Assembly: GCA_029260985.1 (NCBI GenBank)
Contig: JAJDCE010000030.1
Location: 1-10,707 of the forward strand
DNA from: Patescibacteria group bacterium
GTDB lineage: Bacteria > Patescibacteriota > Gracilibacteria > UM-FILTER-43-11
DNA length: 10,707 nucleotides
Reading direction: 5' to 3'
The position numbers and the translations under genes were made by a program. The notes under the pieces were generated by a model, which saw nothing but the letters and a program-made list of their open reading frames with translations, did not search any database and had not been told where the DNA came from. Numbering within the stretch: position 1 is the first letter of the stretch; every line of letters starts with the position of its first letter. This document shows, piece after piece, positions 1 to 6,800 of the stretch.

Positions 1-911
1 CAGGTTTGAGTTTGGCAGAAACGATGTATGTTTACCCTCGTGCTTTTCCGACTATGCAGGCAGCGCTTGTGGAGGCGGGTGAAAAAAGTGGCAACCTTAA
101 TAAAGTGCTTCTGCAAATTGCTGTAGAAATGGAAAGCCATATGGACTTTATCCGAAAGATTAAGGGCGCGATGTTTTATCCTATTATCCTTTTAGTACTG
201 GCGGTGGGGATGGTGACTGGGATGATGATTTTTGTGATCCCAAAAGTAGCGGATCTTTATGAGCAGTCGAATGCGTCGCTTCCGGCCTTAACCGCGAAGG
301 TGATTGATATAAGTGACTTTGTGGCGACGAAATATCCTCTTATCTTTGGAGTGCTTTTTGGCGGCATTTTTCTCCTGTGGTTGTTGGTCAGTAAAACTAA
401 GGGTGGGAAATTGTTGTTTGAGAAATTTGTCAGTATTATTCCTGTTTTTGGTCAGATCGATCAGCAGAAGAACATCATGTTATTTGCTTCCAATCTTAGT
501 ATGCTTTTGGAGAGCGGAGTGCTTATTAGTGATGCTTTTGAGATCACTGAAAAAACAATGGGCAATCTTCATTACAAGCGAGCTCTAAACGAAATACGTC
601 ATGGCATTGTGCTTGGCAGAAGTGTTAGTGAAATGATGGGGCTTGAGGATATTAAGGCTCAGAAATTTATCAAAAATAAACTATTTCCGCTTCAAGTGGC
701 TCAAATGATTCATATTGGGGAATTGACGGGTACGATTGCTAAAATGCTGTCAAAGATTCGTGAGAATTATCATAAAGCGATCAATTACACGCTAAAAAAC
801 ATTTCAACGATGATCGAGCCAATTATGATTTTTATTGTGGCTCTTTTGGTCGGTTCAATTCTTTTGGCGGTTATGCTTCCATTCTTCTATATAGGCACTA
901 CTATAAGTTAG
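1..911 (+). CDS. pilC: Type IV pilus / type II secretion inner-membrane platform protein PilC/GspF (5' partial)
   Basis: This is the C-terminal three quarters of a PilC/GspF protein, the polytopic inner-membrane platform on which the pilus assembly ATPase and pseudopilin machinery act. The frame is open to the left edge (bases 3-5 read Gly), so the TTG at 6 is an internal Leu, not a start; about 100 residues of the usual 400 are missing. Numbering from base 6, the duplicated T2SSF signature is visible twice: AGEKSGNL at 24-31 (end of the first domain) and IGELTGTIAKML at 237-248 (end of the second). Three hydrophobic segments at about 56-79, 110-129 and 272-296 match the family topology, and the EP-x-M motif before the last helix (271-274) is conserved. 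The TAG stop lies inside the first copy of a heptamer repeat. The rest of a pil operon presumably lies upstream. Choice between PilC and GspF is by family only; pilus function is more usual in this kind of bacterium. Confidence 0.93.
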   Translation, partial: GLSLAETMYVYPRAFPTMQAALVEAGEKSGNLNKVLLQIAVEMESHMDFIRKIKGAMFYPIILLVLAVGMVTGMMIFVIPKVADLYEQSNASLPALTAKVIDISDFVATKYPLIFGVLFGGIFLLWLLVSKTKGGKLLFEKFVSIIPVFGQIDQQKNIMLFASNLSMLLESGVLISDAFEITEKTMGNLHYKRALNEIRHGIVLGRSVSEMMGLEDIKAQKFIKNKLFPLQVAQMIHIGELTGTIAKMLSKIRENYHKAINYTLKNISTMIEPIMIFIVALLVGSILLAVMLPFFYIGTTIS

Positions 912-944
912 TAGTTAGTAGTTAGTAGTTAGTAGTTTGTAGTA
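906..944. repeat. Tandem 7-bp repeat, unit AGTTAGT
   Basis: Four perfect copies of AGTTAGT (906-933) are followed by a fifth with one change (AGTTTGT, 934-940) and a partial AGTA. The array starts inside the last two codons of pilC, including its TAG stop, and fills most of the gap to the methyltransferase gene. Because the unit is 7 bases and carries TAG, reading on the + strand meets a stop codon in all three frames. Confidence 0.9.
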
Positions 945-948
945 TACT
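922..948 (+). promoter_or_regulatory. Possible weak promoter for the methyltransferase-wecG pair
   Basis: TATACT at 943-948 matches the -10 consensus at 5 of 6 positions. The best -35 partner in the repeat, TTAGTA at 922-927, matches only 3 of 6, with a 15-base spacer. A start near 955 would leave a leader of about 10 bases before the ATG at 964, close to leaderless. No convincing Shine-Dalgarno is present before that ATG, which fits a near-leaderless message but does not prove it. Confidence 0.25.
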
Positions 949-963
949 GGTGGGTGTTTTTTT

Positions 964-1674
964 ATGAAGGAAAAATTATCAACGAAAATTAGGCATTTAG
1001 TTCGGGAGACCTATGACGCGATTGCTTCTGAATTTGACCAAACCCGTCAGCATAAGTGGCTTGAATTTGATTATTTTTCAGATCTTATCAAAAAGAAGTC
1101 CAAGGTTTTGGACTTAGGGTGTGGTAATGGCAGGTTATATGATGTTTTGAAGGAAAAACACATTGATTATATTGGCATTGATCAGAGTTCTGGGATGATT
1201 GAAACTGCCCGGTGTAATCATCCTGAGGTTCAGTTTAAGATTTCGGATATGGTTGATTTGGATTTTCCTGACCATTCTTTTGATGCTTTGTTTTCCATTG
1301 CCTCTTTTCATCATTTGCCAGGCAAACCACTTCGTAAAAGAGCTGTAAAAGAGATGCATAGGATTCTCAAAAAAGATGGACTGGTCATTTTGACGGTTTG
1401 GAATCTTTTCCAGTGGAAATATATTATTAATTTATTGAGTTCAGTAGCGATCTTTTTGATCCATTTTGGATTTAAGACCGCTTGGAATGATTTATGGATT
1501 AAATGGGGCAATTCTGGACAGAGGCGTTACTATCATGCCTTTTTGCCTCGTGAGCTTAAGAGATTGTTTGATGTAAAACATTGGAAAATTGAAGAATTGT
1601 ATTTTACGAAGAAGGGATCTCGGGTAAACTTTCTAAGGTCATTTAATATTTGTTTGATTGTCAGGAAAAAATGA
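964..1674 (+). CDS. Class I SAM-dependent methyltransferase, Trm9/ALKBH8-like
   Basis: A 236-residue soluble methyltransferase with the Rossmann fold. The SAM-binding motif I VLDLGCGNG is at 48-56, the acidic residue after strand 2 is Asp73 (GID), motif III is around Asp95 (SDMVDL), and motif IV DALFSIASFHH is at 107-117. The pattern IASEFDQTR near the N terminus (20-28), SIASFHHL, and RRYYHAF followed by a Leu-rich helix (187-200) resemble the Trm9/ALKBH8 group that methylates carboxymethyluridine at tRNA position 34. That similarity is from memory of the family; bacterial members are varied and many have unknown substrates. The ATG at 964 is the first plausible start and lacks a clear ribosome binding site. 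The stop overlaps the next start as ATGA, so the gene is translationally coupled to the WecG-type glycosyltransferase, a context that suggests a glycan or lipid-linked substrate as an alternative to tRNA. Methyltransferase class is sure; substrate is not. Confidence 0.88.
   Translation: MKEKLSTKIRHLVRETYDAIASEFDQTRQHKWLEFDYFSDLIKKKSKVLDLGCGNGRLYDVLKEKHIDYIGIDQSSGMIETARCNHPEVQFKISDMVDLDFPDHSFDALFSIASFHHLPGKPLRKRAVKEMHRILKKDGLVILTVWNLFQWKYIINLLSSVAIFLIHFGFKTAWNDLWIKWGNSGQRRYYHAFLPRELKRLFDVKHWKIEELYFTKKGSRVNFLRSFNICLIVRKK
1663..1666 (+). promoter_or_regulatory. Ribosome binding site for wecG that fixes its start
   Basis: AGGA, followed by an A run, lies four bases before the ATG at 1671. It supports that ATG over the in-frame TTG at 1650, which has no comparable site and lies inside the methyltransferase coding region. 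Confidence 0.55.
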
Positions 1675-2513
1675 GAAAGAAAGTTGACATTGCCGGGCAA
1701 AAAATCGATAACATGTCTTATGATGAGGTTCTTCATTCAATAGGCAATATCGTAAGTCGTGATCGAAAAGTATACATTGTTACGGTTAATCCGGAGATGA
1801 TGTTAAATGCATGTCATGATGAACTTTTTTTTGATGTTCTTACAAAGGCTGAAATTTTAACGCCCGATGGGGTTGGTATGCTTTGGGCTGCTTATTTTCT
1901 TTCAAGGCCAAAGCGTCATAATTCGATTCAGCGTTTTTTTCAGCTTATAGGCTCTCTTGTTTCGATTGCTTTAGCTCCACGACGGATCAGAACAGTGCTT
2001 AAGGATAGAGTGACGGGAGCTGATCTTTTTCCAAAAATTGTTGACTATTCTCAATCTAAAAATTGGAAGATTTTTTTACTTGGCTCTGAAAAAGGAATCG
2101 CTAAGAAGGCAATGGCAAGGCTTTCCAGCCTTTACCCTGAGGCTGAGTTTGTTGGTTGTTATTCCGGCACTCCCCATCATCACGAGGAGGATGAGATCTG
2201 CGGGCTTATAAATAAGTCTCAGCCTGATATTTTGTTTGTTGCTTATGGAAGCCCTGATCAGGAGTTTTGGATTTGCCGCAATTTGTTTAAGCTTGATTCG
2301 GTTAAGCTGGCGATTGGTGTTGGGGGAGCTTTTGATTTTTATGCTGGTAAAATTAAAAGAGCTCCAAAGTGGATGCAAAAGGCAGGACTTGAGTGGTGTT
2401 GGAGGTTTTTAAGACAGCCGAGTCGAATAAAAAGAATTTGGAATGCCACCTTTAGATTTGTTGGTTTGATTTATGACGAAAAGAATAAACGTAAGCTTAA
2501 TAATTTGCTTTAA
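1671..2513 (+). CDS. WecG/TagA/CpsF family glycosyltransferase (GT26)
   Basis: A 280-residue glycosyltransferase of the WecG/TagA/CpsF family, which transfers N-acetylmannosamine or N-acetylmannosaminuronate onto undecaprenyl-linked GlcNAc at the cytoplasmic face of the membrane during synthesis of wall teichoic acid, enterobacterial common antigen or capsule. Visible motifs in order: VTVNPEM (37-43), TPDGVG with the likely catalytic Asp66 (64-69), RVTGADL (113-119), FLLGSE (135-140), GSPDQEFW (193-200), GVGGAFDFYAG (216-226) and the basic C-terminal stretch with RAPKW (230-234), WRFLRQP (244-250) and RIKRI, which in TagA contacts membrane and substrate. Oddity: between DGVG and RVTG there are about 45 residues, roughly 30 more than I expect, and this insert is hydrophobic and basic. 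The start is the ATG that overlaps the methyltransferase stop (ATGA). The sugar and acceptor in this organism cannot be read from the sequence. Confidence 0.92.
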   Translation: MRKKVDIAGQKIDNMSYDEVLHSIGNIVSRDRKVYIVTVNPEMMLNACHDELFFDVLTKAEILTPDGVGMLWAAYFLSRPKRHNSIQRFFQLIGSLVSIALAPRRIRTVLKDRVTGADLFPKIVDYSQSKNWKIFLLGSEKGIAKKAMARLSSLYPEAEFVGCYSGTPHHHEEDEICGLINKSQPDILFVAYGSPDQEFWICRNLFKLDSVKLAIGVGGAFDFYAGKIKRAPKWMQKAGLEWCWRFLRQPSRIKRIWNATFRFVGLIYDEKNKRKLNNLL

Positions 2514-2532
2514 TTCGATTTTGTGCTATTAT
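2505..2532 (+). promoter_or_regulatory. Candidate extended -10 promoter before the PH-domain genes
   Basis: TGC-TATTAT at 2524-2532 is an extended -10 element with one departure from TGnTATAAT. A weak -35, TTGCTT at 2505-2510 (end of wecG), sits 16 bases before the hexamer. Transcription would start near 2540, giving a leader of about 40 bases before the ATG at 2578. This would make the PH-domain genes and the downstream wall gene a separate transcription unit. Confidence 0.4.
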
Positions 2533-2549
2533 AAAATTCCCTAATTGCT

Positions 2550-2575
2550 CTCCTGCAATCTTAATTAACCAGGAG
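2550..2575 (+). promoter_or_regulatory. Shine-Dalgarno with a complementary upstream arm (possible occluding hairpin)
   Basis: CAGGAG (2570-2575), the only Shine-Dalgarno for the ATG at 2578, is perfectly complementary to CTCCTG at 2550-2555. The two arms are separated by a 14-base AT-rich loop. The 6-bp stem would hide the ribosome binding site. The spacing from AGGAG to ATG is only two bases, which is short. The match may be chance. Confidence 0.35.
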
Positions 2576-2577
2576 TC

Positions 2578-3180
2578 ATGAGCGAGTTAACTGCCCATCA
2601 TGGGATTATGAAGTATGAAAAGATTCAGTTTTTCTTCCGTAAACACTGGACTCACTTTCTAAAACCATGTGTTTTTGGTGTTTCGATTGGCCTTTTGATT
2701 CTTTTTGCTTATTTGCTTATTGGAGCCGTAATTATGTCCTTTGGAGTTACTTTTTTGTATAGTTTATTCGCTTTTTTGGTCATTATTTCTTCCATTTTTG
2801 TAATAAATACCTTTTTCTTACAACTTTTTAATTTTTATTTCAATGTCATTATTGTGACGGATTGTCGTATTATTATCGCCCGTAAAACGGTGTTTTTAAG
2901 AAACGATAATGACGCGATTGATCTCACAAAAATTCAGGATATTGGGGTTATAGCTCATGGTATTTTTAGAAATTATTTAAATTATGGCGCTTTGATCATT
3001 ACTCTTTCTACCTCAGCCCCACCTGTGGTTATTTCATATGTTCCCAATCCACATTACTATTTAGAGCAGATGAATCGAATTAAAAGAGAGCATATTTTAA
3101 GACGTCAGGAGATTAAGCATTCTGAAAAGGGCAAAAAAGATTATCTTAAAGATATTAAGAACCTTGAACTTTCCGAATAG
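2578..3180 (+). CDS. Membrane protein with bacterial PH (bPH_2-like) domain, copy 1
   Basis: A 200-residue inner-membrane protein. A short cytosolic N terminus leads to two hydrophobic helices (about 31-53 and 57-83), then a bacterial pleckstrin-homology-like domain (about 87-170). The domain shows the expected pattern: the strand VIIVTDCRIII at 90-100, IDLTKIQDIGV at 114-124, a YGALIITLST strand at 136-145, and the closing YVPNPHYYLEQMNRI at 154-168. The tail (169-200) is highly charged. Such YdbS/YdbT-type proteins have no firmly established reaction; membrane or envelope-stress roles are proposed for relatives. The start at 2578 is supported by an AGGAG although very close; Met11 (2608) is an alternative without a good site. 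It is followed 18 bases later by a paralogue of the same layout. Confidence 0.82.
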   Translation: MSELTAHHGIMKYEKIQFFFRKHWTHFLKPCVFGVSIGLLILFAYLLIGAVIMSFGVTFLYSLFAFLVIISSIFVINTFFLQLFNFYFNVIIVTDCRIIIARKTVFLRNDNDAIDLTKIQDIGVIAHGIFRNYLNYGALIITLSTSAPPVVISYVPNPHYYLEQMNRIKREHILRRQEIKHSEKGKKDYLKDIKNLELSE

Positions 3181-3198
3181 TTTTATTAAAATTTATTT

Positions 3199-3771
3199 AT
3201 GTTTAGATTCCCGGGACAACGCGAAGGTGAAGAGGTATTAACCTTAATTTATAAACATCCAATTGTTTATGTAAAAATTGTGATCGCTTTTTTGGTGGTT
3301 GTAATGCTTCCTGTTTTTTTACTCCTCTTTTTCTGGTTTCTTGCCTACCCTTTAGCTGACTTTTTTCACAGGGGTGTCGTGGTTGGTATCATCAGCTCTA
3401 TGGTGATTCTGTACGGATTGCTTTTTACCTGCATCCGTTGGATCAATGAGGAATTTGATATTTTTATCCTGACAACTGACCGGCTTATTGATGTTACCCA
3501 GATCACTTTTCTGAAGAGAAGTGTAACGTCTACTCCTTTAGGGCAAATTCAAGATACTACTGGTGTAATCAGTGGCTTTTTGCCGACCATACTTCATTAT
3601 GGAGATTTAACGGTTCAAACTGCTGCTGGAGATGCGTCTGATTTTTTTATTGATCATATCCCTGATCCTGAAGGTGTGGGTCGTAAGATTTTGGATTGGG
3701 CTCATAGAAAAAGGAACGACGAGTCATTTGAAGAGGAAATTAGGCAATGTAGGCTTGATGCAGCAAGTTAG
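3199..3771 (+). CDS. Membrane protein with bacterial PH (bPH_2-like) domain, copy 2
   Basis: A 190-residue paralogue of the preceding gene. Two hydrophobic helices (about 23-48 and 58-80) precede a bacterial PH domain (about 84-168) with ILTTDRLIDVTQI at 90-102, PLGQIQDTTGVISG at 113-126, LHYGDLTVQT at 132-141 and HIPDPEGVGRKI at 153-164. These align in order with VTDCRII, DLTKIQDIGV, LNYGALIITL and YVPNPHYYLEQM of the neighbour, so tandem duplication followed by strong divergence is likely. The acidic-basic tail (169-186) again lies after the domain. No Shine-Dalgarno is visible before the ATG at 3199, and the gap of 18 bases suggests cotranscription. The products may form a hetero-oligomer at the membrane; that is inference. 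Specific function is unknown. Confidence 0.83.
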   Translation: MFRFPGQREGEEVLTLIYKHPIVYVKIVIAFLVVVMLPVFLLLFFWFLAYPLADFFHRGVVVGIISSMVILYGLLFTCIRWINEEFDIFILTTDRLIDVTQITFLKRSVTSTPLGQIQDTTGVISGFLPTILHYGDLTVQTAAGDASDFFIDHIPDPEGVGRKILDWAHRKRNDESFEEEIRQCRLDAAS

Positions 3772-3815
3772 GCTCTTTTTGGGGCGTTCCTGTTTTTTGG
3801 CGTATGTGATAAACT

Positions 3816-3822
3816 GAAGGGG
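3816..3822 (+). promoter_or_regulatory. Ribosome binding site of the amidase-SpoIID gene
   Basis: GAAGGGG lies 10 bases before the ATG at 3833, within the 61-base gap after the second PH-domain gene. It supports this ATG, which also begins directly at a well-formed signal peptide. I see no confident promoter or terminator hairpin in the rest of the gap. Confidence 0.5.
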
Positions 3823-3832
3823 TAAAATAAAT

Positions 3833-6800
3833 ATGAATTTTAAAATTGTACAACACTGGTTTGCTATTGCTTTGTTTTGCCTGGTTTTTTTCATTGTTTC
3901 TTATCAGCCAGTTTCTGCTTTTAACGAAAAACAGGCTGAAGTGACGATGGACTCTTATGGTGATTTTGAAATATCCCCCATTTATTATCAGGATGAATCT
4001 TTCAATACGGTTTTTATTGATTCTGAGGAAGAACTTGAGGAGCTTTTAGTCAATTATGATCCTTTGAATGGAGGTGGATGGGAGGAAGCTGAAGTCCATG
4101 ATGATGGATATGGAGCTAGCGGCATTCTCTTTACTTCCCCAGCTACCTCAGTTCAGTTTAAACGAGTAAATACAGCTAAACATCAGACTACATTCAAAGC
4201 TCGTTTTTATAATTTTGAATCAGATGATGAGGATCCGGATTATTATGCTGGTACTGAGCTTGCCGCTAAAACATATCGGGTGATTAGCCGAAAAGAATGG
4301 GGGGCTGATGAAAATATCAGGTACTGGACACCCGAAATGGAGGAGTTTTTTAGGTCAAATGGTAAGCAAAAAAGTTATAAAGGGGTTTGTGGAGATTTTA
4401 GTACTAAGTATGCTAATGAAACGAGATTAAGCCGAACCGTAAAATACGGTCCAGGGGGAGAGCGGTTGATTTGGCCTATTTCGTATGCAAAAAATATAGA
4501 AAAAATTGTTGTCCATCATACCGACTCTGAGCTCAGAGACTTAACGGGTGACAAGCGGATGGATGGTCGGGATTATAAGGCGATGCTAAGGGCTATTTAT
4601 TATTTTCATACGGTCAGCCGAGGGTGGGGTGACATTGGCTATAATTATATTATTGATCCTTTAGGAAACATTTATGAGGGCCGATATGGTGGAGATCGCG
4701 TTATAGGCGCGCATGCTCAATGCTATAACAATGGCAGTATCGGAATTGCGATTATTGGTAATTATGAATCGCAGAATATTTCTCAACCCGCCATGAATTC
4801 TCTTTTGGCACTCGTTGCAAAAAAATCAAAAACCTATGGCTTTGACCCTGATAGCCGATCCTCCTTTAGAGGAAAGGTCCGGCAAAATATTTTAGGACAT
4901 AAGGATCTTAGGCCTACTTCATGCCCAGGCACCAGGCTTTATAGCTCTTTATCACAAATAAGAGACAGGGCTTCGATTTTAGCTCGGAGCGGAGCTTTTA
5001 GAGAGTCATCCCTAAGCGCTCAAACTCTTGATTATAATGCAGACCCGCTTTCTGACGTTTCTGCCCTTTCACTGAAACCAAAAGGGGTTAAGAAAATCTC
5101 TCTGAAATTTCGGAATATTGGCAAGAAGACGTGGGATAAGAATACTTGGTTGCATGTTGCTCAAAATAACCGAAAAGAAGCCAGGGTGATACCGATTATT
5201 GAAAATAAGGCTTTTGTGGCGGCTAATATGAAAGAGGATCGAGTGAGTCCTGGTCAGACGGCCACTTTTGAGGTGGAGTTAGAATCGGGCTACATTGCCG
5301 GCAATCAGGTTTTCGAGGTTGCACCTGTTGTTAATGGCCGATATAAGGTTTCTCGAGCTGCTGTTTTTATACCTGTCGAAACGGAAGAGCCTCGATTTGA
5401 TTACCGGGTGGTCTCTAAAGATCTTCCTGCAGGGAATGTGTTTCAGGGGCAAAAGCTGCAAGGCAAGGTGGTACTTCAGAATATCGGTAATGTGAAGTGG
5501 GTTAATTACGGTGAGACTCCTATACGCATGGGCACCGAGGCATTGCGGGACCGACGGAGTATTTTGGTTAATTCGTCGCGTATTGCGCATTTAGTTGAGA
5601 GTGAAGTTTTACCAGGAGAAAGCGGTACTTTCTTTTTTGATATGGAAGTACCTTTGAGGTATGAGGGGCGGATTAAAGAGCGTTTTACTCCTGTGATTGA
5701 GCATGTTCGATGGTTGGATGACCGGGGGCTCGGTTTTGATGTAATTGCCAAGAAGCCACGGCATGCAGCTCGTATTTTGAATAAAACCAGAGTTCCTTAT
5801 TTACTGCCTGGTGAAATGCGGAAAATTGATCTTACTTTGGAAAATAAAGGTGACCTTCCGTGGGAGCAGGATAATATGAGAATTTCGCTGGTGAGCCGAG
5901 GCATTCAATTGTTCAAAAAACGTTTGGTGCCTACCAGTTTAGTTCAACCAAAAAAGACCACTGATTTTAGCTTTTGGATTCAGGCTCCCTATAAGGCTGG
6001 TAAGCATAGTGTCTTTTTAAAACCTCGCTTTAAGCAATTGCCTATTCGGGGTGGCACTTCCCGTTTTTTAATCGATGTTCCTGAGCCTAAGTTGCGCGCA
6101 CAACTGGTTGAACAATCTGAGCGCTCAATTTCTATCCGCCCCTGGGAAGAGATTGAGGTTGAAGTTAAATACAAAAATTTAAGTAATGCGGTGTGGCGCA
6201 GCAATGGGCCGAATGCGATCCACATTGCCCCTGCCAAGCCGCAGGATCGCCTAAGCCGACTTTACAATCGTGATGAGTGGGTGAATAGGCATAGGGCAAC
6301 TACGATGGTTGAGAAGGTTGTTAAGCCGGGTGAGGTAGGGACTTTCCGGTTTAAGGTTAAGCCAAAATCACGAGGTCTTTATCGCGAATATTTTCAATTG
6401 GTGATTGAGCGAGTGGGTTGGATTGATGGAAGTTTTGTCCGTTGGGATTTTAAAGTGGCTGGTGATCGAAAGGTAGGCAGCTCATCGACTCGAAAAGTTA
6501 AAACAGTAACCGTTGCTAAAACGACTTCAAAAACTGCAAATAAGACAACTCAGAATACTGTTCGTACATCGGTCGATAAGGAAGTTCCAGCGCAGAGCGA
6601 AAGACCTTTTAGTGTTCGGATTTCTCACGATAAATCTAATGCGACTATTCGGGTGAATAAGAAGTATAAGATTATCGATAGTAAAAATAAAACCATGTTT
6701 TCTATTGGAGCTGGTACTTCTGTAGACGTCCGTAAGATTGGTTCTAATATTCATGTTCAACTTGGCGGAACGGTTAAAAGTTCAGATATAATTCGAGTAA

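Noticed and set aside
6..8. TTG as the start of pilC
   Set aside because: The frame is open upstream to the window edge and the residues before and after fit the interior of a GspF domain, so the gene is simply cut by the window.
906..944. CRISPR-like array
   Set aside because: The unit is only 7 bases with no spacers, and no cas gene is present.
1650..1670. Earlier TTG start for the WecG-type gene
   Set aside because: The ATG at 1671 has an AGGA site, overlaps the upstream stop in the common ATGA form and begins right at the conserved N-terminal strand.
3787..3813. Promoter before the amidase-SpoIID gene
   Set aside because: TGT-GATAAA matches an extended -10 only partly (4 of 6 in the hexamer) and no fair -35 is found at normal spacing.
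3772..3815. Intrinsic terminator after the second PH-domain gene
   Set aside because: There are T runs but no GC-rich stem immediately before them.
5279..5751. Reverse-strand open frames within the amidase-SpoIID gene
   Set aside because: They lie opposite a gene with clear repeat domains, have no recognisable motifs and no ribosome binding sites.
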